Assembly (NCBI GenBank): GCA_965262455.1
Contig: CBDHFH010000003.1
Span: forward strand, 469,854-533,853
Direction of reading: 5' to 3'
Length of the DNA stretch: 64,000 nucleotides
From: UBA1858 sp965262455
GTDB lineage: Bacteria; Pseudomonadota; Gammaproteobacteria; UBA4575
The notes below the pieces were generated by a model, which saw only the letters and a list, made by a program, of their open reading frames with translations, was not told where the DNA came from and did not search any database. Within the stretch, counting starts at the first letter, position 1. The number at the start of each line of letters is the position of its first letter. Position numbers and translations under genes: made by a program. This document shows, piece after piece, positions 55,181 to 63,468 of this stretch.

Positions 55181-56185
55181 TTATGCTGTCGGTGTGATAG
55201 CAAGCGCCTCAATTTCGACAAGTAAGTCTGAACGACACATATCACCCTGTAAATAGAGAACTGGGGTGTGCATGCCAAGATGTCCTATAAGATGCGTTTT
55301 TATGGTGTCTAAATGATGTGAATGTTTGATATAGACTTTTAACTGCACAAAGTCTTTTAAGGTAATGTCGGCAAATTCGTGTTCATGGATAGCCGTGCTC
55401 AAGAGGTGTTGAATATTATCCAAGCAGACTTCAGTTTGACGATTAATATCACCCTCATATTGTGTGTTATGCCCGGTAATGCTTGCTGTTCCAGAGATAA
55501 ATAATATTTGTTGCGTGAGATTGCGGTGTAGTAGTGCACGAGAAAATAATGGCGGATCTTCACTGTAATCGACCGGGTATTCAAACGCGCTGACTTGTTT
55601 TGTATTTTCAATTCCAATGCCGCTTTTTTTGGCAGCAATAAAATGCACATGCAAACCTGGTTGATGCGTACCAATGACTGTCGCGGCAGGATAGGCCTGG
55701 GGGGCTAATTGTTGTTTGGCATAAGCGCGAGTGCGGCCACTACAAAATAATTGATAATTATTTTGTGCCCCATAACCGCTTTCAGTGATATCAGGGAAAA
55801 AATTCCAGGTGCGTATTAGATACGGGTAACCACACGCTTCAAGTTGCTGGAAAATCAACGAATAGGCCTTGTCGCTGGCATCATCAATTGTAAGGTGTTG
55901 CAGTAATGTTTTGGGCACCGTGGCCATCATATACTGATCGTTGTGAAATATTTGCCAATCTTGTTGTGCTTGTGTGCTAGGTTGAACTCCATGCCATAAG
56001 TCAAACGCCTGGGGTGAATTTAAACAGGTAATGGCTACATTGCTTATGTCATCAATAATGTTGTCTTTTGGTTCGCTGCTATATCTGACACAAAATGTAT
56101 CATGCAGCTGACTATTGATATCGAAATAAACATCGAGCTTCAATGTTTCATTAATTGAACCCTTGTCTGTTGAAGGTAATGGCAT
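55181..56185 (-). CDS. Chorismatase-like protein (FkbO/Hyg5/XanB2 type, Rid fold)
   Basis: A 334-residue protein of the chorismate-cleaving family related to RidA. YLIRTWNFFPDI (122-133), CSGRTRAYA (148-156) and GTASITGHNTQYEGD (242-256) are typical, and the end CRSDLLVEIEAL holds the catalytic-region Glu. Known members cleave chorismate to 3-hydroxybenzoate, 4-hydroxybenzoate or dihydrodihydroxybenzoate; the Xanthomonas XanB2 makes 4-hydroxybenzoate for ubiquinone. The product here cannot be predicted from sequence. It starts six bases upstream of mutM in the same direction and follows the Gld-type genes, but no link in function is obvious. Confidence 0.8.
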   Translation of the reverse strand: MPLPSTDKGSINETLKLDVYFDINSQLHDTFCVRYSSEPKDNIIDDISNVAITCLNSPQAFDLWHGVQPSTQAQQDWQIFHNDQYMMATVPKTLLQHLTIDDASDKAYSLIFQQLEACGYPYLIRTWNFFPDITESGYGAQNNYQLFCSGRTRAYAKQQLAPQAYPAATVIGTHQPGLHVHFIAAKKSGIGIENTKQVSAFEYPVDYSEDPPLFSRALLHRNLTQQILFISGTASITGHNTQYEGDINRQTEVCLDNIQHLLSTAIHEHEFADITLKDFVQLKVYIKHSHHLDTIKTHLIGHLGMHTPVLYLQGDMCRSDLLVEIEALAITPTA

Positions 56186-56196
56186 ACAAATAGTGC

Positions 56197-57546
56197 TTAA
56201 TGTCTGTGTCTCAACCAGCGAATAGCAAAGCCGGTAAGTATTAATAAGCCAGGTACAATAAGCAATAACACCATCGCGATAAACATGACATTACTATCAT
56301 CCAGCTCTATTGACTGATCCGGCGCATGCTGATGTTTTATGGATAGAAGCTTGTCATCCTCAGTGAGCCAATTTAATAAGTTCAAGCTTAGTGAAAAATT
56401 TGCACCATAGCCAATATAGCCATTGGCAATAAAATCTGAATCACCAATAACCGCCACGCGTTGTTGTTTGTCGTTTACCATTCTGTTCAACGCGACACCG
56501 ATAGCGAGAGGCCCTTGTGTATCTCCTGATTCGGCATCATATTTTAACTGATCTGTATTAAGCTCACCAACTTCAGACCAAGATCGCTGAAGAGATTTGA
56601 ATAAAATATCGGCATGCCATTGTGCTGAGTCGCTCACCTCAATGGGGGCGGCAAACGGAAATAACAGATGGTTATTTAATTCGCGTGTAATACTGTGATT
56701 ATAAAACTCAGTCACAGGAATTACGGCGGCATGTTTTACACCCAGTAAAATACGCAACTTAGTATTGGCGTCAATAATCACACCCGGCACAGTGTTTATT
56801 GCCAGTAAGCTTTCAAGACTAGTAAAGTAGTTTTGTTTTGCCGGATCTCTTAACCAGAGTAAGTTGCCGCCATGCTCGACGTACTGTTCTATAATTTTTA
56901 GTTCTGCACCCAGATAGGCATTACGCGGCCCGGCGATAATAACAGCTTGGGTATTGTCTGGAATAATCCCTTGTGTCTGTAAATTTATCGGCTGAACTTT
57001 AATCCCGGTTTTATTTAATTCCGCGCTAATTTTACTTAAACCATTATTACTTGAGTCCAACGGGTCACGTTCACCATGACCCTGTACGACGGCGATCCAG
57101 CTGTCTTGATTGCGCGCTGCTTGGTATAACGCTTTAGTCATTTCTTGTTCGTTGAGACGGTTAATGAATATTGATTTATCTTGGTATTCAATTTTCAATT
57201 GACCAAATTGTGTAAAACCCAATTCGCTGAGATGATCGGTTGGAAGTTGATTATCAATAAATTCAAAAGTGATATCAGGTTTAAAACGCTGATATTTTTC
57301 TATAAAGCGCTTTACTTGCAGTCGTGTTTGATTATTACTATCAAAGAACGCAGCTAAATGAATTGGCCCTTGCATATGTTCGAGCAAATCAATACTCGCT
57401 ACGGTCAGCGTATTGCGCGCACCGAGTGTCCAATCAGATTGCCAATTAAATTGGCTGTTTAGCCACAGCAGCAAACAGACTATGCCTGTGACAAGAATAG
57501 ACAAGCTATACAGTTTAATTTTTGATTGGCGCTTATAATTTGGCAA
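56197..57546 (-). CDS. GldG-like ABC-transporter auxiliary protein
   Basis: A 449-residue protein anchored by one helix at each end (about 13-29 and 422-444), with a periplasmic domain of the Gld/ABC-auxiliary (DUF4350-like) type between. NTLTVASIDLLEHMQGPIHLAAFFDSNNQTRL and AVIIAGPRNAYLGAELKIIEQYVEHGGNLLWLRDP are typical. It is 5 bases from the permease gene. In flavobacteria the GldA-GldF-GldG set is tied to gliding; in gammaproteobacteria related sets are widespread and uncharacterised. Confidence 0.85.
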   Translation of the reverse strand: MPNYKRQSKIKLYSLSILVTGIVCLLLWLNSQFNWQSDWTLGARNTLTVASIDLLEHMQGPIHLAAFFDSNNQTRLQVKRFIEKYQRFKPDITFEFIDNQLPTDHLSELGFTQFGQLKIEYQDKSIFINRLNEQEMTKALYQAARNQDSWIAVVQGHGERDPLDSSNNGLSKISAELNKTGIKVQPINLQTQGIIPDNTQAVIIAGPRNAYLGAELKIIEQYVEHGGNLLWLRDPAKQNYFTSLESLLAINTVPGVIIDANTKLRILLGVKHAAVIPVTEFYNHSITRELNNHLLFPFAAPIEVSDSAQWHADILFKSLQRSWSEVGELNTDQLKYDAESGDTQGPLAIGVALNRMVNDKQQRVAVIGDSDFIANGYIGYGANFSLSLNLLNWLTEDDKLLSIKHQHAPDQSIELDDSNVMFIAMVLLLIVPGLLILTGFAIRWLRHRH

Positions 57547-57551
57547 GCAGG

Positions 57552-58304
57552 TTAATCTCTTTTGTAACGCAAATATATAATGGATAAACTTGTGAATAAT
57601 AGCGTCACGAGTGCGTAGTAAATAACATCCTGGCTTGTGATCAAACCGGATAATGCTGTTAACACATGACTAAAGCTGGAAATATAGAGAAATAATTCGC
57701 TGGTGCTGCCTTCTGAAGTAGCGGAAAAGAATAATATGAATGACAGTAGCAACACACCAAAGCTACTTAGTAAGATAAACATAATATTTTGAGTAAGCGT
57801 TGCTATCCAGACACATATGGAGGCGAAGCTAATCTGAAATAGCAACATGCCAACCATACCTGCGAAGATTTTCCCCCAATCCAGGTTGACCATGTTACTC
57901 AGGGTGGCGGGAAAGATTAGATTTAGTAGCGCGAAGGCCAGCGCTACACTGATTATTGCCAGTAATTTACCGACAACAACTGAGCTGCAAGAAATCGCCG
58001 CGCTTGTTAGCAAAATGTTTTGTTGACGAATTTTTTCTTCAGTAATTGTACGCAGTGTTATGACGGGCATCATAAGTGCGCCAATAATGGTGCTCCAGAA
58101 TAGCATTGGATAAATCACTGCATCAGTCACACCAGGCGCATTCTCCGTGCCGGCAAGATTAACCTGCACGTCTAAATAGAAATTATTCAGCAATACTAGA
58201 AATAGCAGTGCGATGATGATGAAAGTAACACCTAACACGACCCAAACTAATGGCTGTATCCAAATACGACGAATTTCATTGGCTAGAATGCTGGCAGTGA
58301 TCAT
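57552..58304 (-). CDS. GldF-like ABC permease
   Basis: A 250-residue ABC-2 type membrane protein with about six helices. A large loop after the first helix contains ENAPGVTDAVIYPMLFWSTI, and the cytosolic TLRTITEEKIRQQNILLTSAAISCSSVVVGKL is a family hallmark. It lies between its ATPase and auxiliary gene. Confidence 0.85.
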   Translation of the reverse strand: MITASILANEIRRIWIQPLVWVVLGVTFIIIALLFLVLLNNFYLDVQVNLAGTENAPGVTDAVIYPMLFWSTIIGALMMPVITLRTITEEKIRQQNILLTSAAISCSSVVVGKLLAIISVALAFALLNLIFPATLSNMVNLDWGKIFAGMVGMLLFQISFASICVWIATLTQNIMFILLSSFGVLLLSFILFFSATSEGSTSELFLYISSFSHVLTALSGLITSQDVIYYALVTLLFTSLSIIYLRYKRD

Positions 58305-58309
58305 ACTAA

Positions 58310-59230
58310 TTAGTGCGCTCCCCTCAATACCTCAGACACAAAAATATCTTCTAAGGTGTCTCGTACATCATAAATTTCAACCAAGCCCCAATCATCGGCT
58401 TGCGCGGCCGCCAATAGCGTACTTTTTAATGTGTCGAGTTTCTCATGCGAGCTAATGTCAATTTCAGTGGGCGACACTTTATGAATGGTGTCAACCATTG
58501 CATGACTGGTTAACGTGTCGATAGGCGCTTGACATAAGAAGCGTAAGCGAATTTTATTGGCTTGTTGCAAGTGATCGATATCTTCGCACAATACAGTACG
58601 TCCCTGTTTCAGTAACAGCACGCGATCACATACTTGCTCGACTTCATTCAGTTGATGAGTGGATAACAATACCGCCGCATCATTGCGTAGATGGATAATC
58701 AGGTCACGCATTTCCTGAATTTGGGTTGGATCAAGGCCATTAGTCGGCTCATCGAGAATAATAGCTCTAGGTTCATGGATGATGGCTTGGGCGATGCCAA
58801 TACGTTGTTGATAGCCTTTAGAGAGTTGTTTAATGATGCGATTACCTACAGATTGGAGCTCACAAAATTGTTTTACTTTTGCTAGGCGTTGTCGCGAATG
58901 AGTTCTAGATAAGCCATGAATTCTTGCACAGTAAAGCAAGTACTCATTGACGCTAAGGTCTTCATACAGTGGGGCATTATCTGGCAGATAGCCCAACAGT
59001 TGCTTAGCTTTTATTGGTTGTTGATTTAAATCTACATTATTTATTGTAATACTGCCTGTGTGTGGAGCAAGCTCGCCAGTGAGCAACTTTAAGGTAGTGG
59101 TCTTGCCGGCGCCATTGGTTCCCAATAAGGCCATTACTTCGCCATCATGCAGGCTCAAGTTTAGGTCTGTCACCGACGCATGACGACCATAATGATGGCT
59201 AACATCAACTGCTTGAATAATTTGATCCAT
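58310..59230 (-). CDS. GldA-like ABC ATPase
   Basis: A 306-residue ABC ATPase. Walker A LGTNGAGKTTTLKLL, Q-loop GYLPDNAPLYEDL, signature LSKGYQQRIGIAQAI and Walker B AIILDEPTNGLDP are complete. The C-terminal extension is of the CcmA/GldA kind. It heads the three-gene exporter unit and is divergent from the hyuA-like gene. Confidence 0.92.
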   Translation of the reverse strand: MDQIIQAVDVSHHYGRHASVTDLNLSLHDGEVMALLGTNGAGKTTTLKLLTGELAPHTGSITINNVDLNQQPIKAKQLLGYLPDNAPLYEDLSVNEYLLYCARIHGLSRTHSRQRLAKVKQFCELQSVGNRIIKQLSKGYQQRIGIAQAIIHEPRAIILDEPTNGLDPTQIQEMRDLIIHLRNDAAVLLSTHQLNEVEQVCDRVLLLKQGRTVLCEDIDHLQQANKIRLRFLCQAPIDTLTSHAMVDTIHKVSPTEIDISSHEKLDTLKSTLLAAAQADDWGLVEIYDVRDTLEDIFVSEVLRGAH

Positions 59231-59259
59231 GCGCGTTAAAAACTTATGTTAGGAGTTAT

Positions 59260-61233
59260 ATGCACGAGTTAATCGGTGTAGATACGGGAGGTACATTTAC
59301 AGATTTCATTTTATATAAAAATGGATCATTTGTTAGCTATAAAATTCCCTCTACACCTGAGGCGCCAGAATTAGCCATCATCCAAGGGTTTAATACGCTA
59401 ACAAGCATGCTTGAGCATGCACACATAGTGCATGGTACCACTGTTGCAACCAATACCTTACTTGAAGGTAACGGAGCAAAAACGGCATTTGTTACTAACA
59501 ACGGGCTGAAAGACATTTTGCGAATTGGGCGCCAAGCGCGTGCACAATTATATAGCCTATGCCCGCAAGCGACACGCATGTTAATTGAAGAGCACTGCTG
59601 TTTTGAGTTAGATGCACGTGTTGATGCGCATGGCCAGGCATTGAAAACAGTTGCACTCAGCCAAATGCAGGCACTTAAGGCAAAGCTATTGGCACAAGGG
59701 TTTGAATCAGTAGCGATCTGCATGCTGTTCTCATTTTTGAATGACCATGATGAATGCGCATTGGAGGACGTGTTACAGGATGATTTTTTTGTTTCACGCT
59801 CGAGTCAAATTTTACCAGAGCAGCGTGAGTATGAACGCGCGGTAGTGACATGGTTAAATAGTTACCTTGGGCCTAAAACTCAATCTTATTTAAACCGTTT
59901 ACAGTCTCAGCTGAGTTGTCCCATTCACGTGATGCAAAGTGATGCAACAACACTTCCTGCCGAGCATGCCGGTGGACAAGCCGTACGCCTGTTATTGTCT
60001 GGCCCGGCCGGTGGTGTCATGGCTGCTAATGTGATTGCAAAAAAGTGCATGCAAACAAAATTGCTGACACTTGATATGGGTGGCACTTCGACCGACGTGT
60101 CGCTAATTGATCAACAGGTAAAGTTAACTAACGATGCGCATATTGCGGAATTTCCCCTTGCGATATCGTTACTAGATATTCATACCATAGGTGCTGGCGG
60201 TGGATCACTGGCGCGTGTTGATGATGCCAGTGGCTTGCATGTCGGTCCTCAGTCTGCTGGTGCTGAACCCGGCCCGGCATGTTATGGGCATGGCGGTCAA
60301 CAGGCGACAATTACAGATGCCAATGTAGTGCTGGGGAAGTTACCGACACTACATCCCTGGGAAAGTGGGCTACACCTAGATAAACAACGTGCTGAGGAGG
60401 CATTGATGTCAATTGCCTCACAGTTGGATTGTACGCAATATGAGGCCGCACAAGGTATTATAGATATTGCCAATGCCCATATGGCACAGGCATTGCGCGT
60501 GATATCAATTCAGCGCGGTTATGACCCAGGAGAATTTTGTTTGTTTCCTTTTGGTGGCGCAGCAGGGTTACATATGTGTGCTATTGCAAAGTTAATGGGC
60601 ATGAAGCAAATTTTGGTGCCAGTTCACGCCGGTACGTTATCAGCACAAGGCATGCTATATGCGCCAATTGGTCACATGGCGTCACGTTCACTTTGCATAC
60701 CCTGGTCAGAAAGCCTCAGCCAACAACTCGCAACAGAATTTAGTCAGTTGCGTGATCACGCCAGTCAACTTCTACAGCGCTCAGGCATTCAGGCACAACG
60801 CGAAGACCGCTGGTTAGAACTGCGTTATCAAGGTCAGTCGAGCACGATTAGTTTGCCATGGCATGATCAAACTGAAGCGGTGGCAAGCCAATTCGAACAG
60901 CAACATCAACAGCGCTATGGATTTACACTGAGCAATCATGCCATCGAATTGGTGACATTGCGTGTATGGGTGTATCAAGATATGCCTAACATCGAATTGA
61001 CATGCGTGCAGCAAGGTCAAGACATTGCTGAGCCGATTGATTATTGTGATGTGTATGGTGAATCAGACTCGGTGCCGGTTTATTTACGCACCCAATTGGC
61101 TAATAAGCAGTCATTACGCGGCCCCTGTGTCATCTTAGAGGCAAGCAGCACGCTGTATATCGAATCGGAATGGACAGGCGAGGTGCTGGCGTCGGGCCAT
61201 ATTCGTCTGCAATTGACTACGGATTATCCTTAA
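59260..61233 (+). CDS. Hydantoinase/oxoprolinase A-type protein, unpaired
   Basis: A 657-residue member of the ATP-using hydantoinase/5-oxoprolinase/acetone carboxylase alpha family. It starts with GVDTGGTFTDFILY (ATP-binding, 5-18), followed by VHGTTVATNTLLEGNGAKTAFVTN, LSGPAGGVMAAN, LTLDMGGTSTDVSLID, IHTIGAGGGSLARVD and FGGAAGLH. No HyuB-type gene lies near, although members normally work as a pair. TAGGAG precedes the ATG. The substrate is unknown. Confidence 0.85.
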   Translation: MHELIGVDTGGTFTDFILYKNGSFVSYKIPSTPEAPELAIIQGFNTLTSMLEHAHIVHGTTVATNTLLEGNGAKTAFVTNNGLKDILRIGRQARAQLYSLCPQATRMLIEEHCCFELDARVDAHGQALKTVALSQMQALKAKLLAQGFESVAICMLFSFLNDHDECALEDVLQDDFFVSRSSQILPEQREYERAVVTWLNSYLGPKTQSYLNRLQSQLSCPIHVMQSDATTLPAEHAGGQAVRLLLSGPAGGVMAANVIAKKCMQTKLLTLDMGGTSTDVSLIDQQVKLTNDAHIAEFPLAISLLDIHTIGAGGGSLARVDDASGLHVGPQSAGAEPGPACYGHGGQQATITDANVVLGKLPTLHPWESGLHLDKQRAEEALMSIASQLDCTQYEAAQGIIDIANAHMAQALRVISIQRGYDPGEFCLFPFGGAAGLHMCAIAKLMGMKQILVPVHAGTLSAQGMLYAPIGHMASRSLCIPWSESLSQQLATEFSQLRDHASQLLQRSGIQAQREDRWLELRYQGQSSTISLPWHDQTEAVASQFEQQHQQRYGFTLSNHAIELVTLRVWVYQDMPNIELTCVQQGQDIAEPIDYCDVYGESDSVPVYLRTQLANKQSLRGPCVILEASSTLYIESEWTGEVLASGHIRLQLTTDYP

Positions 61234-61315
61234 TTACTGCTTTAGCTTGCCGCTGATCCCTGTGCACACGTATGATCTAACGATAATTAAGAGATGGTGA
61301 AAAGGACATTACTCG

Positions 61316-62512
61316 ATGCTGGAAGGACTATTGAATTTACCCTGGTGGGGCGACCTGTTATGTGTGCTGTTGGCCACCCATATCACTATTGTATCAGTCA
61401 CGATTTATTTGCATCGTTGTCAATCGCATCGTGCAATCAGTCTGCACCCTGCTATCAGTCATGTGTTTCGCTTTTGGTTATGGCTGACTACCGGGCAAGA
61501 TACAAAACAATGGGTGTCGGTACACCGCAAACACCATGCCACAACTGAACAGCAAGACGATCCACATAGCCCTCATGTGCATGGGATTAACAAAGTGTTA
61601 CTGCAGGGCGCAGAGTTATATCGCGAAGCGGCAGTCGATCCTAATATCTGTGCCGAGTATGGTCATGGCACTCCGGAAGATTGGCTAGAAAAAAATCTAT
61701 ATCAACGCTATTCATTTACAGGTCTTGGCTTATGTTTGATTATCTATGTCGCCCTGTTTGGGCCAATCGGCTTGACCTATTGGGCGATCCAAATGGCCTG
61801 GATACCACTTTTTGCCGCCGGTATTGTGAATGGCGCGGGTCATTACTGGGGTTACCGCAATTTTGAGACTCAAGATGGCTCTACCAATCTGATTAACATC
61901 GCTGTCATCATTGGTGGTGAGGAGTTACATAATAATCACCATGCCTATCCCAGCTCGGCACGCTTCTCGGTGCATTGGTGGGAGTTTGATGTAGGCTGGT
62001 TATACATACGTTTACTCAGTGCATTAAAGCTTGCCCGGGTTAAAAAAGTAGCACCCCGTCCTCGACAACAATCTCTTGCCAGTGAAAAAGAATTCATCGA
62101 CATTGATGCGGTACGCGCTATGGTCACGAGTAAATTACATGTCATGGCAGATTACGCACGTCACGTTACGATGCCCGTGCTAAAAGCTGAAATTGGCGAA
62201 GCTGAGGGGCAATATCGTGTTGCACTGAAGCGTATCAAGTCGACCCTAGTCAGGGAGCGTAGCCGTATTCCCGCGCCGCAGTTAGAACATTTGAATCAAG
62301 TATTGCGCGATAATTTGCAATTAAAGGTGGTCTACGAGTATCAGCAGAAACTGATTCAAGTGTGGAACCAAAAATATCAGAACAATGACAGTATGATGCG
62401 TGCAGTGGCTCAGTGGTGCCAGGATGCAGAAGCGACAGGTATTCGTGTGTTAGAGGAGTTTGCTCGGTCGTTGAGGAATTATTCGCTTACACCAATTTAT
62501 AACCACGCTTAG
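61316..62512 (+). CDS. Membrane fatty-acid (acyl-CoA delta-9 type) desaturase
   Basis: Di-iron desaturase of 398 residues with about four helices. The three histidine boxes are HRCQSH (33-38), HRKHH (70-74) and HNNHH (near 202), the arrangement of delta-9 acyl-CoA desaturases. The C-terminal 150 residues form a charged, helical tail beyond the usual domain. It would give oxygen-dependent unsaturated fatty acids. A frame in another phase at 61294-61548 is a shadow. Confidence 0.92.
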   Translation: MLEGLLNLPWWGDLLCVLLATHITIVSVTIYLHRCQSHRAISLHPAISHVFRFWLWLTTGQDTKQWVSVHRKHHATTEQQDDPHSPHVHGINKVLLQGAELYREAAVDPNICAEYGHGTPEDWLEKNLYQRYSFTGLGLCLIIYVALFGPIGLTYWAIQMAWIPLFAAGIVNGAGHYWGYRNFETQDGSTNLINIAVIIGGEELHNNHHAYPSSARFSVHWWEFDVGWLYIRLLSALKLARVKKVAPRPRQQSLASEKEFIDIDAVRAMVTSKLHVMADYARHVTMPVLKAEIGEAEGQYRVALKRIKSTLVRERSRIPAPQLEHLNQVLRDNLQLKVVYEYQQKLIQVWNQKYQNNDSMMRAVAQWCQDAEATGIRVLEEFARSLRNYSLTPIYNHA

Positions 62513-62557
62513 TAGCGTGTGCCAAACTAGTCGACTCGAGGATACTTGCATGCAGGC

Positions 62558-62713
62558 TTATTTTATTTTAGCTTCTTTATAGAGCACGTGTTTACGCACG
62601 ACCGGATCATACTTCTTGATTTCCAACTTATCAGGCATTGTGCGTTTGTTCTTGGTGGTAGTGTAATAATGTCCAGTATCTGCAGTTGATACCAATTTGA
62701 TTTTGTCTCGCAT
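62558..62713 (-). CDS. rpmG: 50S ribosomal protein L33
   Basis: A 51-residue protein of the large subunit: MRDKIKLVSTADTGHYYTT with KNKRTMPDKLEIKKYDPVVRKHV following. This is the L33 form without zinc-binding cysteines. It follows rpmB by 23 bases, as rpmB-rpmG in other gammaproteobacteria. Confidence 0.96.
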   Translation of the reverse strand: MRDKIKLVSTADTGHYYTTTKNKRTMPDKLEIKKYDPVVRKHVLYKEAKIK

Positions 62714-62736
62714 GATCTAAATCCTAGTGTCGTCCG

Positions 62737-62973
62737 TTACACGTTTTCGCCACGTGCGCGAATATCAGCTAATACTGCATCAATGCCTTTTTTATCGATG
62801 ATGCGCATACCCTTGGTTGAGAGGCGAAGCTTGACGAAACGTCGTTCACTTTCAACCCAGAATTTATGAGTGTGTAAATTAGGCAAAAATCGTCGGCGCG
62901 TCTTATTGTGGGCGTGTGAAACATTATTTCCCGCCACGGGACGCTTACCGGTTACTTGACATACTCTAGACAT
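62737..62973 (-). CDS. rpmB: 50S ribosomal protein L28
   Basis: A 78-residue basic protein: MSRVCQVTGKRPVAGNNVSHA then NKTRRRFLPNLHTHKFWVES and KGIDAVLADIRARG. First gene of the rpmB-rpmG pair. Its promoter lies in the 135-base divergent gap before folB. Confidence 0.97.
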   Translation of the reverse strand: MSRVCQVTGKRPVAGNNVSHAHNKTRRRFLPNLHTHKFWVESERRFVKLRLSTKGMRIIDKKGIDAVLADIRARGENV

Positions 62974-62992
62974 TTGTACAGTTTCTTGAATT

Positions 62993-63000
62993 TGTATAAT
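62993..63000. promoter_or_regulatory. Overlapping -10-like boxes in the rpmB-folB gap
   Basis: The bases TGTATAAT read TATAAT on the plus strand (62995-63000) and TATACA on the minus strand (62998-62993). One or both could serve rpmB and folB. Neither has a good -35 at the right spacing. Confidence 0.3.
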
Positions 63001-63108
63001 GCATTGGGGCTGCGCACCTTAACAGAAAGGCTTATGCTGCACAATATTTAACGCGAATAAGTCATTACTCGCCTGATCAAAGTTTATACTAACTAATACA
63101 AGCTATTT

Positions 63109-63468
63109 ATGGACACAGTTTTTATACGTGATTTATGCATGGACGCAGTGATTGGCGTGTTCGGCTGGGAACGGCAGGTAAAACAAAAAATCACCATCAA
63201 TCTGGAAATGGCGACCGATATCACACAGGCGGCCAAGACCGACGATTTAGCCCATACGCTGGATTATAAAGCCATCTCCCAGAGAATTCGTGCCATTGTC
63301 ACTGACAACCAGCCACAGTTGGTAGAGACGCTTATCGAGCTTATTGCAACCACAATCATGCAAGAATTTAACATTCCCTGGTTACGTATAAGTATTGCCA
63401 AGCCGGGCGCAGTGCGTGGCTCCGCCGCCGTGGGTGTCACTATCGAACGTGGCGAGAGAGCGAGCTGA
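63109..63468 (+). CDS. folB: Dihydroneopterin aldolase
   Basis: A 119-residue tunnelling-fold enzyme of folate synthesis. DTVFIRDLCMDAVIGVFGWERQVKQKI is the FolB N-terminus, and TLDYKAISQRI and VETLIELIATTIMQEF hold the active-site Tyr and Glu. Its stop overlaps the folK start by one base (TGATG). Confidence 0.95.
   Translation: MDTVFIRDLCMDAVIGVFGWERQVKQKITINLEMATDITQAAKTDDLAHTLDYKAISQRIRAIVTDNQPQLVETLIELIATTIMQEFNIPWLRISIAKPGAVRGSAAVGVTIERGERAS

Noticed and set aside
61294..61548. 84-residue frame at the start of the desaturase gene
   Set aside because: It is out of phase with the desaturase, which carries all three histidine boxes; this is a shadow.
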